Assembly: GCA_037044905.1 (NCBI GenBank)
Contig: JBAOKB010000155.1
Coordinates: forward strand, 1 to 64,000
From: Hortaea werneckii
Taxonomy: Eukaryota > Ascomycota > Dothideomycetes > Mycosphaerellales > Teratosphaeriaceae
DNA: 64,000 nt
Reading direction: 5' to 3'
Both the position numbers and the translations under genes were made by a program. The notes under the pieces are model-generated. The model saw nothing but the letters and a program-made list of their open reading frames with translations, ran no database searches and was not told the origin of the DNA. Numbering within the stretch: the first letter of the stretch is position 1; each line of letters opens with the position of its first letter. Below, piece by piece: positions 54,509 to 64,000 of the stretch.

Positions 54509-54580
54509 ATGGCAGACGCTGCACCTGGCTTAACCTGGCTAGTAGGTCAAATGCAATCTATTCCGTCGGCTACAGCGTAA
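54509..54580 (+). CDS. Possible 23-residue small ORF
   Basis: ATG to TAA, reading MADAAPGLTWLVGQMQSIPS and then ATA. It starts 42 bases after the TATAAAAG box. The end overlaps a GTAAGC donor-like sequence, so it might instead be a first exon. Chance occurrence is quite possible. Confidence 0.2.
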   Translation: MADAAPGLTWLVGQMQSIPSATA

Positions 54581-54765
54581 GCAACCTCATTGACAGTATA
54601 TTTCGACGACAAAGCCCTCCTTTTGTGTACCGTCAGTGACAGTAATGAGTGCAGAATTGCCTAATTTCGCGAAAATTATCGAATGGGGAAGCCTTGCTTC
54701 ATAGCATCTCCCAGACGAGCACATCGTTCCGTTTCACGCTCTCAGTCCTTGCACATTGACCTCCC

Positions 54766-55468
54766 TTAATCTTCTTCTTCTTCTGGATCCAAACCGCAAT
54801 AATGGTCATGGTCATGAGAGACCTTCTCGCCGCAACCGTAGCAGAATTCAGTGCCGCAGACGCACCTGCATGAAGGTTAGCTTCATATGATCCGAATTAG
54901 CAAGAGGAACTTACAATATGAATTCACATCCGTCGATCCTCGAAACCGCGTTGTGACAAGTTGGGCAGGAGCGCCATTGCTCAGATTTGACGAGGGCGAG
55001 CACCTTCTCAAAACCTTCGCCATTGTTGCAAGGCCCGAAATGCCACTTCTCTTTGCATTTAGCGCAGGTGGTCTTGCGGCACTTCTGACAGAATCCCTGC
55101 CCATTATGGATGCTATGCTCCGGAATGAACGCGTGGCAACCCTCTCCGTAGCAGTAAGTGCGGTCGGGACTGTTGATCTCTGCACTCCTGGATTCGATTG
55201 ACTTCACCAGTGCGTTGGGTAGCAAGTGAGCAACCTTCTGAAGCGGTATCGGGTTGCTGCAACATATTGGTTGATGGCCTGTGAGGCCCAACCGAGAACC
55301 CTTGTTGAGTTGGCTGAGCTGATTTGCGAATTGCAGCGTCAAGCAGTCGTCACAGTGATAACAAGAGCATTCGAGAGCAACGATGTCTGTAGCAGGACGT
55401 GGGTCGTAGCAGATGGTGCAGCTAAAGAGTTTAGTGGATTGGCCATATGCGGTAGATGGGGAATTCAT
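54766..55468 (-). CDS. RBR-type (RING-IBR-RING) ubiquitin ligase
   Basis: Two exons, 55468-54915 and 54865-54766 (intron 54866-54914), 217 residues, short for the class. RING1 begins CTICYDPRPATDIVALEC and continues CYHCDDCL. The IBR has CYGEGCHAFIP and FCQKCRKTTCAKCKEKWH. RING2 reads CPTCHNAVSRIDGCEFIL, then across the splice CVCGTEFCYGCGEK. The Cys in DGCEF aligns with the catalytic Cys that carries the ubiquitin thioester in Parkin-like ligases. The tail is His/Asp/Glu-rich (SHDHDHYCGLDPEEEED). I start at ATG 55468; the longer frame opens with TTG. It sits between the two glycosidase genes. Fungal genomes carry many short RBR genes, so the context may be accidental. Confidence 0.88.
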
Positions 55469-55651
55469 CTTCACTCTCTTGCGGTGCTGAAACAACAAAG
55501 TTGTCTGTGAAGACAGAGTGTCAACAGCTTGTAGTCTTTAAGTAGAAATAAAGCACTGTGTCTTGTTGGCAGAATCTCTCCGAAGCACTTGTGCTCAAGT
55601 GAATGTAATTTTCATTGTCACCATCTCCTTCTTTTGGGTTTTCACACGTGA

Positions 55652-57164
55652 CTATCCGGATGTAACAATACTCATCATAGAGAACGGCGGAACACTCGCA
55701 TGCACGCCACGCCTGCCAAACCTACCGACTGGCACATAAGTCAGGTCATGATCATTGTTTGTCAGCCAGCCAGAAACCTTAGTATGCCAGTGAAGCGGCA
55801 AACCAGCAACCCTGACATTCTCAGTACTATCGCCATTGTTGATGATCTGGACGGCGACACTGCCGTCAGAGTTCTCAAAAGCCGTCATGTTCAGAGCTGA
55901 GGCATCGGATGCCGAGACGTCGATCCTGGTAGCGCCTGGCTTGACAAAGCGGCTGTACTGACCGAAAGCCCACAGGCGCTTGCTAACATGGACGGTGTCG
56001 CCATCAAGAAGAATGAGAGCGGAGTTCGTCGTTGTATTATCCGCGCCAATCCAATATAAAGCGGCGCTGGCATTAGAGACTGCGAATAATTGATGGATAT
56101 TGTTCGCCCACGTCAAGCCTTCGCCAGAAGAGCCGTTGGCGTACCAAGCCAAAGTTGGCTCTCCGTTGAGGTCGGCCCATTCAGTCTCCCAGACTTTGTG
56201 TTGAGTGTCGAATGGCGTGTCCGGATAGCTTTCGTAGCCGTGGGATGTCACCAGACCCAGCGTGTTCTCTGCACCAGCCGCTTGTATACCTTCGATCCGT
56301 TCACGACTCTGATCCCGGCCAGATCCGTCACAGCACGCAATCTCTGTATCTAGACCGGATGCTTGAAGTGTAGGATAGAAGACCTCCAAGAAGTCGGCGG
56401 CTTGCTGGCCGTCCGAGAGCATTGAGGCATAGCTTACGCTATTGTACTGTTAGCATGGCCCTTGAAACGAGAGTCGGAGTCACCTACTTGAGATCTGGCT
56501 CATTCAGGAAGCCGACATAGTCAATATGGATACCCTCCTCTTTATAGAACATGAGATACTTCACCAGGTAGTCCGCATAGGCCTGTCTCCAGTCTTCGCC
56601 ATCGCAATCAATCCCAGTAACACCACACAAGTAGCCGCCATAGTTCTCATTACTATTGTTCTTCATGAACCCAGGTGCGCTCCACGCATCAGCATACACA
56701 GTCTGCACACCTCTGGCAATGGCATCTTTGGTGACTCGCAGCTGGCCACTATCCAGGCCGAAACCGGGCTTTACAGTGCCTTGCCAATCGTACGTAGGCT
56801 CACTGTCTGGAGAGCCAGGGTCGTTCGGCTCTATCGTCTTCATCAAATCATAGGGATTGGTAAGAGACGAGCCAATGCCGTTGCGCAGAATTGTCATGCC
56901 GGCTCCATTCTTGTTGGAGTACAATAGGTCCAGGACGTAGCTGGTATTGGCTTCGCTGAGACCGTCGGCGCCGTAGATTTGCGTACCCCTTTGGAAGGCC
57001 TCCGCGAAGCCCATTCCGTCGAAAGGTTGATATCTTTTCCCCGTGTCTACGGTGACGACGGTCTCAGCACTTTCACCCCAGCCATGGCCATGATGCGGCG
57101 GCCAAGGCGGGTTGGCTGCGACGCTCGAAAAGAGCGAGCAGAAGGTGACTGCAAGGTATGCCAT
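55652..57164 (-). CDS. Secreted GH30 glycoside hydrolase
   Basis: Two exons, 57164-56488 and 56438-55652 (49-base intron), 487 residues. The signal peptide MAYLAVTFCSLFSSVAA is followed by mature NPPWPPHHG. The (beta/alpha)8 domain has TGKRYQPFDGMGFAEAFQRG, TILRNGIGSS, TVYADAWSAPGFMKNN and YGGYLCGVTGIDCDGEDW. The acid/base Glu is in GFLNEPDL (E222, just before the intron). The nucleophile is within KVWETEWADL (E310 or E312). A C-terminal beta-domain ends in FSMMSIVTSG. It most resembles fungal GH30 endo-beta-1,6-galactanases, which trim arabinogalactan side chains, but other GH30 specificities cannot be excluded. It is near a GH3 enzyme and a sugar transporter. Confidence 0.9.
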
Positions 57165-57237
57165 GATGTTGCCAGTGCTTTGAGAGTAGCGTGCCGAAGG
57201 TAAAGCTCTTGGCCATGCTTGTGTTCAGTGAAAACGT

Positions 57238-57243
57238 CTTATA
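57238..57243 (-). promoter_or_regulatory. TATA box of the GH30 gene
   Basis: TATAAG on the minus strand, about 75 bases upstream of the ATG at 57164. Confidence 0.45.
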
Positions 57244-57656
57244 TTGGCAGGTACGACGGCTAAATTGCTTGTCCCCTCACCAAGCTATTGCAGTTCATGC
57301 ATGTCAATCCTTAGTGTCGCCGCGGAACCTTATGGAGCTCATCGCTGAGAGACGCAGGATAGCAATAAACTCATCGTTGGTCGTCACACTACATTGTGTT
57401 GTCGTTGAAATAGCCTGAAAGCCCGTCTCCTCAGCTCCTTTTGAGAATGTGTGGATCCCGGGCAGCGTCCGGATGATGGAAGAGATCGTAATGCAGCTAC
57501 GCTATGCGTGAATCTGATGAGGATAGGAGGCATAGCCTTTGTCGTAGGGGGTAAGGTGTCCATAGATGCGGCCAGGACTCCGCACGGTTGATTCACGAGG
57601 TCGGCAATCGGGATAACCCGCACCGAGGAACGACATGTCTGCGGACGGACTTCATG

Positions 57657-57683
57657 AGTACAGTACCTCAGGTAGGTACTGTC
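57657..57683. repeat. GTAC/GGTA inverted-repeat patch
   Basis: AGTACAGTACCTCAGGTAGG followed by TACTGTC makes an inverted repeat in which ACAGTACCT faces AGGTACTGT. It is related to the patches near 21.1 and 36.2 kb. Confidence 0.65.
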
Positions 57684-58035
57684 CGTCCATGATGAAAGCA
57701 AATGACTACGTCCACTCGAGTGGAGCACACGCATCAAAATGATGAGCACCCAAGGACCGTGGAACGGCGAGATGTGATCAGCGGCAGATCTAGGGCAAAG
57801 GGTTTTCAGATTAGGCGTCGATAATGCATTGGGTATCGTGTAAAAACTGACTAAGTACTATACACAACTGCTCCATACTCTGCCTGTTCGACTGCCGCGC
57901 TTCGCTAAATGCCCGAGTGCGTCGATGCGGCCCTCAAGACGCTCGAAGTCCTGTCCATAAGGCTATACTTTTCCGCTTCTATCGCTCAGGCGAATATTGC
58001 GTGGGACCGTTCCAGCCTACATAGGTACTCCATTC

Positions 58036-61000
58036 CTAGTCAAAGTCCATCGGCTTGTCCTCCAACTGCACGCCCTTACTCTGCTGCTCCTCTTGCGGCT
58101 GACTGGATTCGGTAGCTACTGGCGATTCAGTGTATTCACCAGAATCAACGCTACCGCGCTTTCCGCTCATGATCACACTTTGCCGTTGGAGGCCTCCTGT
58201 GCCTTTCCTCGCTGGTCGGCGGTTCAAGCTATCGCGCTTTGACGGCGTGCCCTCGGCCTCCTTTACGCTGCCTGCGGGGGAAGATGGTGAGTCTGTTGGG
58301 TCTGGGTTGGAGAGTTTGTACTTCGCAGCACCTTTGAGCGCTGTGTCGACAGAGGTACGTGGCGTGCTTGTAGTCGGTGTACCGGATTCAGTGCTGCCGC
58401 TGTACTGGTCAACAAGGTCCTGCGGGCCTGAGATGGATGCAGACACGTTGGATAGATCAGAACCTCGTTTGCCATCTGTGTCGGACTCGTCGTCCGCAGG
58501 AGGTGGCTGATGAATAGTCCCATTAGTCCTCGCTGGTGCCTCTGACGAACTGTTCGACTGTGGAGGAGACATTGGGGTCGCAGCGCTTTGGCGAGCCGAA
58601 GGTGGACTCTGCGGGACATTTAAGCTATCCCGGTTGCTGCTCGAGCTTGTCGATGTAGGCGACATAATTTTCTTTTCGTTCACCGCGGAAGCGTTGCTTG
58701 GGTTGATTGGGAACCTCGTCTCCGGGCCACGACTCCTGTCACGCCTGTGAGCGTTACCATCTCCAAACGCAGCCCGCGTGCCAGGGCCAGGCGATGGTTG
58801 CCTAGTTTTACTGCTCCCTGCAGATGCCTGCGATTGCGTAGCGGCAGCTATCGCCCGCTGCCTCTCGAGCTCGTGCTCCCGCCGTCTGGACTCGTCCGTA
58901 CTGACAGCGCGCGTTGATCGCGTAGCACCAGAAGCACTGCGGGAAAAGCTTGATTGCCTCTTGAGCTCGCCGAAGATGGCGTCTTTGTGCGCAAAGAGAT
59001 CCTTAAGAAGCTTGACATTGTACTTCTCCGTCATGCTCATTCCAGAGTACTGCTTCGGGCGCAAAATCGTGGGCGCCATTACGGCGGCAAGTTGCGAGAC
59101 GTAGGCTTCGTCGGCACTTGTGAGCTCAATCAAGCGTGTAAAATGGGTGGTGAGTGCGTCCAAAGTGGCAATGTTAGCCAGGCGTAATTGACCCAAAGTC
59201 GACTGAATGACCTGGACTCTCGCGCTCTCGGACGCTGTCTGTGCAGTACTAGCATAGATAGTCTTGACAATCTCGTACACATGCGAGCTGACAAGACTAT
59301 CCGGCAGCTCAAGTAAGTACAGCTTCAACACTGCAGCGACGATCGGAATTTCGTATTTCTCCAAAAGTTCCATAGGCACGGGTTTGCCGGTATTCAATTG
59401 GTTTCGTAGGTGATGAGTTGCCGCCAGCGGAACGTCTACAACCCAGATGCTTCGTCTGGCTTCATCGCCCTCGATGTCTGGATAGTGCGAGTCAAGGAAG
59501 GTGAGTATAGTTGTTACGATGAGTGGGACGCGCTTTCGGTCGCTACGCGCTCGTGCTTCAATGTCCACGCCAAAGGTCTGTTCATCCACTTGGTTGTAGT
59601 AGTTCTCGTAAGTTATGACCTTTGGATTGTAGCCTCCAGTGCGATAATTCTCCAAAAGGTATCGAAGGTCTCCGAGTGGCTGAACGGTCTCCTGAAACAA
59701 AAGCATGTTATCCACAGTGCTCTGCAGACTCGGAATGACGTTGCTGATTGCACCGCTGAAGTCCAAGACAACACTTTTGATGGCTTTCAGTCGGTCCAGT
59801 TCACATCGTTCCATGAATTTAAGATGGTCAACCATCGCCTCCTCAAGGTTGCATCGTAGTCCATCGAGCTTACGGACCGAAGCCTTGTACCTGTCATCAG
59901 CTTCTCGCGCCTCTCTCCTGAGTTTCTCAGCTGGAGTTTCATTCGGGTGAGCGTTATGAAGAGGGTTCCAGCCTCCTAAATAACCACTCATGCGATCCAC
60001 GGGCGTCTCTGACATCGATCCAGTCTCGGAGCCGGCCGCAGACGTGATCGTTGAAGAGCGTCCCATCAACGGAAATCTCTTCTCAGGAATGCCAGTCATT
60101 TGAAATGCTTTTGTTCTCCACTGATAATTCATCCTGCTGCTGTTCGCAAATGTGTTGCCCATGTTTCCAATCAGGCGCAGAAAACCGTTGCTGATCAGAT
60201 CTTGGCCTATGTGCTCGGCGTATGCTACCGAGCTTGCTGCCATGTGTTTCTGAATGTACTCGGTAATGTCTGCTCCAGTGGAAACGTTCTGGTACGTCCC
60301 GAGTATAGGCACCTTTGCTTCGCCCAGCTTGATGTTCTCTAGTGCGTGCGTGAGCATCTTTTTGACTTGCTCGGGTTGATAAATCTCATCGCCAATCTCG
60401 ACCGGCTCTGGCTCATCGTCTTCGTCCACTTTGATGCTGGGGACGCTTTGGACTGAAGGCTTCGGCGACCCTGAAGCGGTTGCAGATGCTGGATCTTGGA
60501 AGGCCAGCTTCTCTTCTTCGTCCAAATCCTCTACTCTTCTGCACTTGTTGAAGTAGGCACTCCTGTATTGTCGGACGGTCTCCACCTGCCTGTCGTAGGC
60601 TCTTATCCGCCCTTGGAGATCGTCCTGGCTGTTCTGTACTCGTGCCGCATGCTGGTCGCACCACCGTCCAAAGGGGTTGACCACAAGCTCTCGAATGTTG
60701 GATGCTATTTTCCGGTGGCTAGACGCTGCCTCGCTCATCTTGTCTTTGACGCCATCGTATGCCTAATCTCGGTCAGCTCTTTCTTGGAGCCGCACAGCCT
60801 GGGGCAAGTCTACCTTCTTCACACTGGCGCCGTCATCCCTTTGGAATCCTCCATCAATCCTTCTTGTGGCGCCCTCGATTTCTCCAAGCTTCTGCCCATA
60901 TAGATCTTCAGCTTCCGCACGCATGCGAGCAACGGTCAGAAGCTGCTCATTTTCCTGGACACCCTGCTGTAGCTTCCCAAACAAGACGCCGAGGCCTGAG

Positions 61001-61092
61001 AAAGGTCAGCGAATGTCCCGGGCGGTCGCATGTGCTCTAGCCTTACCTGCGGCGTAGTCAGCGGACCAGAAGGAGTTGGCGAAAGATGCCAT
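58036..61092 (-). CDS. RGD2: F-BAR/DEP/RhoGAP protein, Rgd2/Rga8-like
   Basis: Three exons: 61092-61047, 60995-60814 and 60762-58036 (both introns 51 bases), 984 residues. The N-terminus MASFANSFWSADYAAGLGVL and the following LLTVARMRAEAEDLYGQ are F-BAR (FCH). A DEP domain lies near 228-300 (VPILGTYQNVSTGADITEYI). The second half of the F-BAR (YKASVRKLDGLRCNLEEAMV) is at about 350-435. A RhoGAP domain is at about 472-680 (RVPLIVTTILTFLDSHYPDI, PIVAAVLKLYLLELPDSL, ALTTHFTRLI, VMAPTILRPKQ). The tail is long, Ser/Pro-rich and disordered, ending QLEDKPMDFD. It should control Rho-family GTPases (Cdc42, Rho5 or similar) at curved membranes. The expected GIYRxSG arginine-finger motif is not seen; IWVVDVPLAATHHLR takes its place. 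Confidence 0.9.
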
Positions 61093-61695
61093 GGTCGCGT
61101 GCGGTTGCCAATGCACTTGCTGTAGCAATGGCCGGACAGGTCGAAAGGGGAGTGCTTCAGAGCTGCACGGAGTCCACAGGTTTCCCGAAGAGGCTGCGGC
61201 TGAAACGGGTAGTGTCCTGCGGCTATGCGCCGGAGGTGGTTGCTCAATGGCAACACTGGAGCATAAGAAGTAGGAGAGGAACCGGAGAGGCTTGGGGCTC
61301 GGAGCTCGTACAAGGCGTTAAGTCGTAAGGGAAAGTCGTGTCTCCGCACGTCTAGAGGAGTTGGAGAAGAGACAATTGTTGGAGGGATACGAGAAACACA
61401 AGCTACTGCCATGCTACTACCTCCGGTACTGCCACCGGCTAGATGACCCCTGCAGCTGCCCAGTTTGGGCAGTCGGGGAAGTTCGAGATCTTATGCCTGA
61501 GGCACCCATCCACGCGTCGTCCCGAGCGCACGTGTAACTTGGAACGCGCAGCGACGCGCTCTTACCTCCCAATCCAGCCAATGGGACACCGACTGCCCAG
61601 ATGCCTTTACGGACCTCATCGTCACTTTCAAGGTATCTGGATGAAGAGTAGACCACAGGACACGTAGCCCATCTTTGTTCCTAACGCCATTCAAC
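61093..61695. other. Divergent promoter region, RhoGAP / coiled-coil gene
   Basis: About 600 bases between divergent starts. No gene is seen in it and no TATA box is obvious. Confidence 0.5.
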
Positions 61696-62343
61696 ATGGC
61701 GCCAAGGAAAGCCGCAAAGCAGAAAGCCATGCCTAACAACCGCCCTCTTTCCAACGCCGACGCGTTTGACCCGCCTCAAAGCCAGCTAAGTCAAGAATCT
61801 CAGGACAACGTCACTAAAAAGGTCGAAGAAGCTATCAACAACTCCAAGCAGCAGGTAGGCGTATCACGTGCACGTGACCACTGGCCGTCTGTAAACGAGC
61901 GTCGCGCTGGCTTCGCTGCATCTTCGTGAACTACATTTACCTATAACTGACCCCGAGAAATGCTAACAACGTTGGTAAACAGGCCCGGAAGCGCAGAAAG
62001 GAGCGGCAGGATGCCGTTTTCAAAGCAACCAATGCTCGCTGCGACGAAATCCGTGGGCTGATCGATGAGGCGTATAGCAGATATGAGGACAAACTGTGAG
62101 CACATCAAGCATGACTTCGAATGGGGAGTCATTGGCTTTAACCCCCTGCACAGGCTGACCACGCGTTTTTCCAGTGAGAGCATCCGTCACACGAAGCTTG
62201 AACGCCTCGAGCAGCTGCTGCAACAGAGGGAGGAGCTCGAGCAGAGCCTAGAGGACGACGAAGCTGCCATGGACAAGCTGTACGTGACGATGGCAGAGAA
62301 GCTGCAAATTACGCTTGATAATCGCCTTGAGATCTTAGCTTGA
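61696..62343 (+). CDS. Small basic coiled-coil protein
   Basis: Three exons: 61696-61854, 61983-62095 and 62175-62343 (introns 128 and 79 bases), 146 residues. It opens with MAPRKAAKQKAMPNNRPLSN, then a basic ARKRRKERQDAVFKATNARC segment. The C-terminal half is a strong coiled coil (ESIRHTKLERLEQLLQQREE, LEQSLEDDEAAMDKLYVTM). The frame is kept across both introns. A basic N-terminus plus coiled coil suggests a nuclear, perhaps kinetochore or chromatin, subunit, but I recognise no family. A CACGTG-like sequence (TCACGTGCACGTGA, about 61864-61877) lies inside the first intron. Confidence 0.72.
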
Positions 62344-62948
62344 GGTCGAATTTTGACCCACGCGCTCCAATGGCAAGCATGGTTGCTGATATGCACGATT
62401 ATGCGTGCGCATTGAAGACTAATTGATGGCTGTGCAAGCATCTTAACGGACGCATTCTCTCTTGCGAGTAGCAAGTCGTAGCTTCATTGCGGACGCTTTG
62501 AATTGCTCGTTTATCCTCTTGAGAACAGCGACAGCACGAATGATGAATTATCGTAGACTAGCTTCAGATTTCCATAGATCACGTAAGATCGGTAATTGTC
62601 GCGTAAATAATACATTCCCTGGACGTTCTCCGCGCCCTGGCGATCAACCAGACATTTCGAAGCAACCCCTCGTAAACATGCGTCCAGTCGTCCGCACACA
62701 TTCGCACTATAGCTTCAAGATTTGCGGGCGGAAGATCCACCATTCTTGGACCCCTCGAGGATCTGGTTATGCGGGAGCTCGTTGCCAGCTGTTAGCCTGG
62801 CTGAAGCCAGTCCAAGGAGCAGTGCCAGCCGCCGAAGGCACATCGACACGGTATTGCCGTAGACGTGTGGCACCTAGAGTCGTCAATAAGCCTTTCTCCG
62901 CCTATCGAATTCGCCTTTTTCTTTAATTCAAAAAAACACCAACTGGGA
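62344..62948. other. Convergent intergenic region
   Basis: About 600 bases between the coiled-coil gene and the YTH gene. No gene is seen. Confidence 0.5.
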
Positions 62949-64000
62949 CTATCGGTAGTGCATACCGTGCATGGACCCCGCGGGCTGCACATGCGGCATC
63001 GGACGATGAAACATCTGCACCAGCCTCCGTCCGATTCCTGGCTCCAACTCGGTTCCGTCGCGTGCGATCTTGACTTCCCGGTTCGCGTTCCACGGGTTCC
63101 TCAGCCCGCGAGTCCGGAAGAAGGGCAGACGCGCGGTCGAGATCCATTCGATTTGGAATTGGCGGCCCCAGTTCTGTCCATCTCCACCTTCTGCGCCCTC
63201 CCTGCTTGACGGTTCTGCTTCTCCGTCTGAATGTTCAGCCTCCCAAAAGATCGTACCGCGCGCCGAGTCGTCGACAATGTGGCCTTTCGGAGCGGTTTGT
63301 GTAGCGGGAGTTGGAATCGATTGGGGCGTTCCTGTACTCTTCGTGTCTTCTCTTTCTGTGGTTGTCGAAGTCCCGAGACTGACAGGATCACCAGATATCC
63401 TAGATGCCATACGCGCATAGCCAAAGTACTCGCCGGATTTGTTGGCGGAGAAGATCAAATAGACGTTTTCGGCCTCTTCGTAGGCCTTGTTGAGCGCTTC
63501 TTCGTTGTGCGACTGGGTCGCCCAAGTGCCATTGCGAACGCTTGCTTCCAGGTCTTGCACAGTCAAACTCTTCACAACGAAAAACTTCTCAGGTATTTTC
63601 TCCGCGCCCACACCGTCCACCATGGTTGCTCTATCCTCAGAGACCGCGCCCACAGGCTCCTCTGGCTTCTTCTGGCCTACGATGAGTGGTTGTTGACGCG
63701 TCTCAGATGCCGCGATGTCACCATCGAGCTGGTCCGAAGGCCGAGAGCTTGTTGTAGGAGAGGGCGTCGCAGCATCGACTGGTTCATTGGTGAAACTCGA
63801 GCTCACATTCGCAGAAGATCCTCTGCGCAATCTGCAAACAAGCCGCACACCTTGAAAACGCGAGTCGTGGAATCTGTTCATGGCGGCGACGCACGCAGAC
63901 TCCGTGCGATAATTAACAAAGGCACAGTTACTCTTCGATATCAGGAACAAACTCTCAATCTCCTTTGTAGCGTCGCGCGAGAAATGGTCTTTAAGATCGG
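62949..64000 (-). CDS. RRM-YTH RNA-binding protein, 5' end missing
   Basis: Open at the right edge: 350 complete codons plus the TAG stop at 62951-62949, with the start outside the window. The visible N-terminal part is the second half of an RRM (DLKDHFS, ESLFLISKSNCAFVNYRTES, FQGVRLVCRLRRG). A disordered Ser/Thr/Pro linker follows. Then comes a YTH domain: KFFVVKSLTVQDLEASVRNG, TWATQSHNEEALNKAYE, NVYLIFSANKSGEYFGYARM, a long disordered insert, then FQIEWISTARLPFFRTRGLR and REVKIARDGTELEPGIGRRL. The Trp of GTWATQ and later aromatics would form the cage that reads N6-methyladenosine or a related mark. The insert between GYARM and the WGRQFQIEW strand is about 85 residues, longer than in human YTH proteins. 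Likely an mRNA reader in the nucleus. Confidence 0.9.
   Translation of the reverse strand, partial: DLKDHFSRDATKEIESLFLISKSNCAFVNYRTESACVAAMNRFHDSRFQGVRLVCRLRRGSSANVSSSFTNEPVDAATPSPTTSSRPSDQLDGDIAASETRQQPLIVGQKKPEEPVGAVSEDRATMVDGVGAEKIPEKFFVVKSLTVQDLEASVRNGTWATQSHNEEALNKAYEEAENVYLIFSANKSGEYFGYARMASRISGDPVSLGTSTTTEREDTKSTGTPQSIPTPATQTAPKGHIVDDSARGTIFWEAEHSDGEAEPSSREGAEGGDGQNWGRQFQIEWISTARLPFFRTRGLRNPWNANREVKIARDGTELEPGIGRRLVQMFHRPMPHVQPAGSMHGMHYR

Larger units (their letters stand above)
54135..54765. other. Intergenic region between GH3 and RBR genes
   Basis: About 630 bases with the GH3 promoter. On the plus strand it has a TATAAAAG box and a 23-codon open frame (see below). No conventional gene is seen. 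Confidence 0.5.
57165..58035. other. GH30 promoter and RhoGAP 3' flank
   Basis: About 870 bases without a gene. It contains a TATA box for the GH30 gene and a GTAC-rich inverted-repeat patch at 57657-57683. Confidence 0.5.

Overview
This is nuclear DNA of a filamentous ascomycete (Pezizomycotina; Dothideomycetes is my guess from the gene repertoire, not proven). Genes are dense, lie on both strands, and are interrupted by short GT-AG introns of about 48-130 bases. No rRNA, tRNA, transposon, CRISPR or viral insertion was recognised. I joined exons by reading frame and splice signals; every joined model divides evenly by three and reproduces a recognisable protein.

Left part (1-30 kb): mostly core genes. 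In order they are a C2-domain protein (+), a Phm7/Rsn1-type CSC1/OSCA channel (-), a broken F-box gene (-), a SERCA-type Ca2+ ATPase (-), the condensin subunit Brn1/CAP-H (+), a small kinase-like protein (-), the G-patch protein Pxr1 (+), proteasome subunit alpha-7/Pre10 (-), an orphan PY-motif protein (+), a Ubx5-like Cdc48 adaptor (+) and Gfa1, the first enzyme of chitin precursor synthesis (-). Convergent gene ends are filled with homopolymers, notably a G24 and a C36 tract near 26 kb.

Centre (30-39 kb): the most unusual part. Two adjacent minus-strand genes encode a PIF1-family helicase and a tandem-BRCT protein. Both carry the same RNase H1-type hybrid-binding domain (also called viroplasmin domain) followed by the same Cys-containing tail. 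I propose a two-gene RNA:DNA-hybrid or replication-stress module. Next to it lies an accessory stretch with a four-exon kinase-like gene flanked by about 78-base degenerate direct repeats and gene fragments.

Right part (39-64 kb): an LRR protein, a two-RRM protein, a Myb/SANT-like orphan, an Avt3/4-type vacuolar amino-acid transporter, then a probable polysaccharide-use cluster: an MFS sugar transporter (+), a membrane-anchored GH3 beta-glucosidase (-), an RBR-type ubiquitin ligase (-) and a secreted GH30 hydrolase (-). The window closes with an F-BAR/DEP/RhoGAP protein (-), a small coiled-coil protein (+) and an RRM-YTH RNA reader (-) cut by the right edge.
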